A DNA stretch of 64,000 bases from Streptomyces sp. TP-A0356 (GTDB lineage: Bacteria; Actinomycetota; Actinomycetes; Streptomycetales; Streptomycetaceae), in assembly GCF_001417775.1 (NCBI RefSeq), contig NZ_BBZJ01000013.1, positions 436,945-500,944 of the forward strand, in the 5' to 3' direction. The notes below the pieces were generated by a model, which did not search any database, was not told the origin of the DNA, and saw only the letters and a program-made list of their open reading frames with translations. Shown piece after piece: positions 61,791 to 64,000 of this stretch; the stretch's first letter is position 1; each line of letters starts with the position of its first letter. Made by a program: the position numbers and the translations under genes.

Positions 61791-64000
61791 ATGACCTCCG
61801 ACCCTCAGCGCACCCCGATATCGGGCGCGAGACGCGTGGCCCGCACAGCCGTTGCCGCCGGTCTCGTGGCCGCGCTCTCCGCGGCCGGGCCGATACCCCT
61901 GGCCTACTCAGCGAGCCACCCGCACGCCACCGCCGACCCGGTCGTCAAGTCCGCGAGCGCCAAGCTCGGTTCGGACGACGCCGATCTACTGGCCGAGGCC
62001 AAGGCCGGCGGCGCCAAGAACGTCACGATGATGATCGCGACCGCACCCGGACAGACCGAGCAGGTCGCCAGGGAACTGGATGCCGTCAAGGGCGGCTCCG
62101 TGGGCCGCACCTACGACCGACTCGGCTACGTCCGCGCCACCGTGCCGACGGCCAAGGCCGACTCGGTCATCGCCGCCGCCGAGAAGCTGTCCTCCGTGCA
62201 CGCCATCGACCTGCGGCAGGAGATCCCGCTCGACGACCCCACGCCGAGCGCGGACACCGCGAAGGGCGCCTCCGCCAAGGGCACGGCCACCTACTCCGGC
62301 CCCGACCGGAACACCCCCGCGAAGAACCCGTACAACCCGTCCTTCGAGACGGGCGCCGTCGACTTCGTCAGGGATCACCCGAAGGCGGACGGCCGCGGCA
62401 TCACCATCGGCATCCTGGACTCCGGCGTCGACCTCGGCCACCCGGCGCTGCAGAAGACCACCACCGGCGAGCGGAAGATCGTCGACTGGGTGACCGCGAC
62501 CGACCCGATCGTGGACAGCGACGCGACCTGGCGCCCGATGGTCACCGCGGTCTCCGGACCCACCTTCGCCTACGCCGGCCAGACCTGGACGGCGCCGGCG
62601 GGGTCGTACGAGATCAGCACCTTCAAGGAGTCCGCGACCACCGGCGGTGACGAGAAGGGCGACCTCAACCGCGACGGCGACACCACCGACAGCTGGGGCG
62701 TCCTCTACGACCCGGCGGCCGGCACGGTCACCGTCGACCTGAACAACAACCACGACTTCACCGACGACACGCCGATGAAGCCGTACAAGGACGGCCACCA
62801 GGTCGGCTACTTCGGCACCGACGACCCGAAGACCGACGTCGTCGAGCGCGTGCCGTTCGTCGTGCAGATCCGCAAGGACGTGCCGATGGACCCCTACGGC
62901 GGGTCCTGGATCGGCAAGAAGGCCGACTTCGTCAACATCGGCGTCATCGAGTCCGAGCACGGCACGCACGTCGCCGGCATCACCGCCGCCAACGGCCTGT
63001 TCGGCGGGAAGATGAACGGCGCCGCCCCGGGCGCGAAGATCGTCTCCTCCCGCGCCTGCACCTGGACCGGCGGCTGCACCAACGTCGCGCTCACCGAGGG
63101 CATGATCGACCTCGTCGTCAACCGCGGCGTCGACATCGTCAACATGTCCATCGGCGGCCTGCCCGCGCTCAACGACGGCAACAACGCGCGCGCCGAGCTC
63201 TACACGCGCCTCATCGACACCTACGGCGTCCAGCTGGTGATCTCCGCGGGCAACTCCGGCCCCGGCGCCAACACCATCGGCGACCCCGGTCTCGCGGACA
63301 AGGTGATCTCGGTCGGCGCGGGCATCTCCAAGGAGACCTGGGCCGCCAACTACGGTTCGCAGGTGGAGAAGAAGTATGCCCTGCTGCCCTTCTCCTCCCG
63401 CGGCCCGCGCGAGGACGGCGGCTTCACCCCGACGCTCGTCGCGCCCGGCGCCGCGATCAACACCACCCAGACCTGGCTGCCCGGCTCCCCGGTCGCCGAG
63501 GCGGGCTACTCGCTGCCGGCCGGCTACTCCATGCTCCAGGGCACCTCGATGGCCTCCCCGCAGGCCGCGGGCGCCTCGGCCCTGCTGCTGTCGGCCGCCC
63601 GGCAGAAGGGCATCGACCTGACGCCCGCCGAGCTGCGCACGGCCCTCACCTCGACGGCGGACCACATCCAGGGAGCCCAGGCCTACGAGGAGGGCGCGGG
63701 CCGTATCAACATCGTGGACGCGTGGGACGCCATCAGGTACGGCGCCACCGCCAACGACTACACGGTGAAGGCCCCGGTCGACACCGCGATCGACTACGCG
63801 CTGAAGACCCCGGGCTTCGGCACCGGCCTGTACGACCGCGAGGGCGGGCTGAAGGCCGGTGACAAGAAGACGTACGACGTCACCGTCACCCGTACCTCCG
63901 GCTCCGACAAGGCGGTGTGGCACACGCTGCACTTCCAGAACAACGCCGAGGGCACCTTCCGGATCGTCGGACCGAGCCTGGTGAAGCTGCCGCTGAACCA
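61791..64000 (+). CDS. Large secreted subtilisin-like (S8) protease, C-terminus beyond window
   Basis: The first 736 codons are seen; the frame is open at the window end. A signal peptide (ARRVARTAVAAGLVAALSAA and onward) precedes a propeptide-like region (about 60-150). The S8 triad is in order: Asp in ILDSGVDLGHP (about 210), His in SEHGTHVAGI (about 390) and Ser in QGTSMASPQAAG (about 586). The 180-residue insertion between Asp and His contains two calcium-loop-like motifs (DLNRDGDTTD and DLNNNHDFTD). ATG 61791 is chosen because AGGG lies 6 bp upstream; ATG 61785 is too close to it. Confidence 0.87.
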   Translation, partial: MTSDPQRTPISGARRVARTAVAAGLVAALSAAGPIPLAYSASHPHATADPVVKSASAKLGSDDADLLAEAKAGGAKNVTMMIATAPGQTEQVARELDAVKGGSVGRTYDRLGYVRATVPTAKADSVIAAAEKLSSVHAIDLRQEIPLDDPTPSADTAKGASAKGTATYSGPDRNTPAKNPYNPSFETGAVDFVRDHPKADGRGITIGILDSGVDLGHPALQKTTTGERKIVDWVTATDPIVDSDATWRPMVTAVSGPTFAYAGQTWTAPAGSYEISTFKESATTGGDEKGDLNRDGDTTDSWGVLYDPAAGTVTVDLNNNHDFTDDTPMKPYKDGHQVGYFGTDDPKTDVVERVPFVVQIRKDVPMDPYGGSWIGKKADFVNIGVIESEHGTHVAGITAANGLFGGKMNGAAPGAKIVSSRACTWTGGCTNVALTEGMIDLVVNRGVDIVNMSIGGLPALNDGNNARAELYTRLIDTYGVQLVISAGNSGPGANTIGDPGLADKVISVGAGISKETWAANYGSQVEKKYALLPFSSRGPREDGGFTPTLVAPGAAINTTQTWLPGSPVAEAGYSLPAGYSMLQGTSMASPQAAGASALLLSAARQKGIDLTPAELRTALTSTADHIQGAQAYEEGAGRINIVDAWDAIRYGATANDYTVKAPVDTAIDYALKTPGFGTGLYDREGGLKAGDKKTYDVTVTRTSGSDKAVWHTLHFQNNAEGTFRIVGPSLVKLPLN

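Overview
The window looks like a Streptomyces chromosome. It is very GC-rich throughout and has frequent GTG starts. It carries the mre/rodA cell-wall cluster, folC-valS, the clpX/clpP1P2/tig protein-quality-control block, an Fe/Zn-type superoxide dismutase gene under a perfect nickel-regulator (Nur) box, and an actinobacterial type VII secretion locus. Organism and family assignments rest on recognised protein sequences and gene order; no database search was run.

Layout. 1-1.8 kb: two small secreted proteins (one cut by the window edge) and a DUF805 membrane protein. 1.8-17.7 kb, almost all minus strand: a B12-type radical SAM protein, a CYTH-CHAD protein, rodA, PBP2, mreD, mreC, mreB, ndk, DUF4233, folC and valS; this is the lateral-wall elongation module plus housekeeping genes. 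17.8-23.6 kb: a Pro/Gly/Tyr-rich membrane protein (plus strand), then clpX, clpP2, clpP1 and tig (minus strand), with a ClgR-like palindrome upstream of clpP1. 23.8-25.1 kb: tRNA-Pro and tRNA-Gly, then an unusual segment of about 0.97 kb flanked by 100-bp direct repeats that contain the 3' half of tRNA-Gly. The segment encodes a stand-alone paralogue of ATP synthase subunit b.

25.4-41.1 kb, all minus strand: a type VII (ESX/WXG100) secretion island. In transcription order it holds two small WXG100-like proteins, a DUF6507-like protein, an 861-residue protein with a C-terminal ADP-ribosyltransferase-like domain, two related candidate immunity proteins, a zinc-ribbon membrane protein, a RelA/SpoT-type HD hydrolase, a one-TM protein, EccD, an EspI-like MinD/ParA ATPase, a three-ATPase EccC, a DUF6177-like protein and a tiny two-TM protein. 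EccB, EccE and the mycosin protease are not seen here. The likely logic is that EccC and EccD export the small WXG100 proteins and the toxin, while the paralogous proteins downstream of the toxin protect the producer.

41.3-64 kb: a membrane SpoIIE-type phosphatase, an Eis-like acetyltransferase, an Nei-type DNA glycosylase, rpiB, two paralogous amino-acid permeases flanking bioY, sodF with its Nur box, a small zinc-ribbon protein, a mycothiol-dependent nitroreductase-like DsbA protein, pepN, an AbiEi/DUF559-like protein, a glycosyltransferase, a secreted serine hydrolase, a metallophosphoesterase, a NUDIX hydrolase, and the first 736 codons of a large subtilisin-like protease that runs off the right edge.

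The order ndk-folC-valS ... clpX-clpP2-clpP1-tig ... nei-rpiB-(Rv2466c-like)-pepN parallels Mycobacterium tuberculosis Rv2445c-Rv2467, as far as I recall that map. The tRNA-flanked segment and the type VII island lie between tig and nei, which suggests accessory DNA acquired at a tRNA hot spot inside an ancient conserved block. Strong hairpin terminators separate many of the transcription units.
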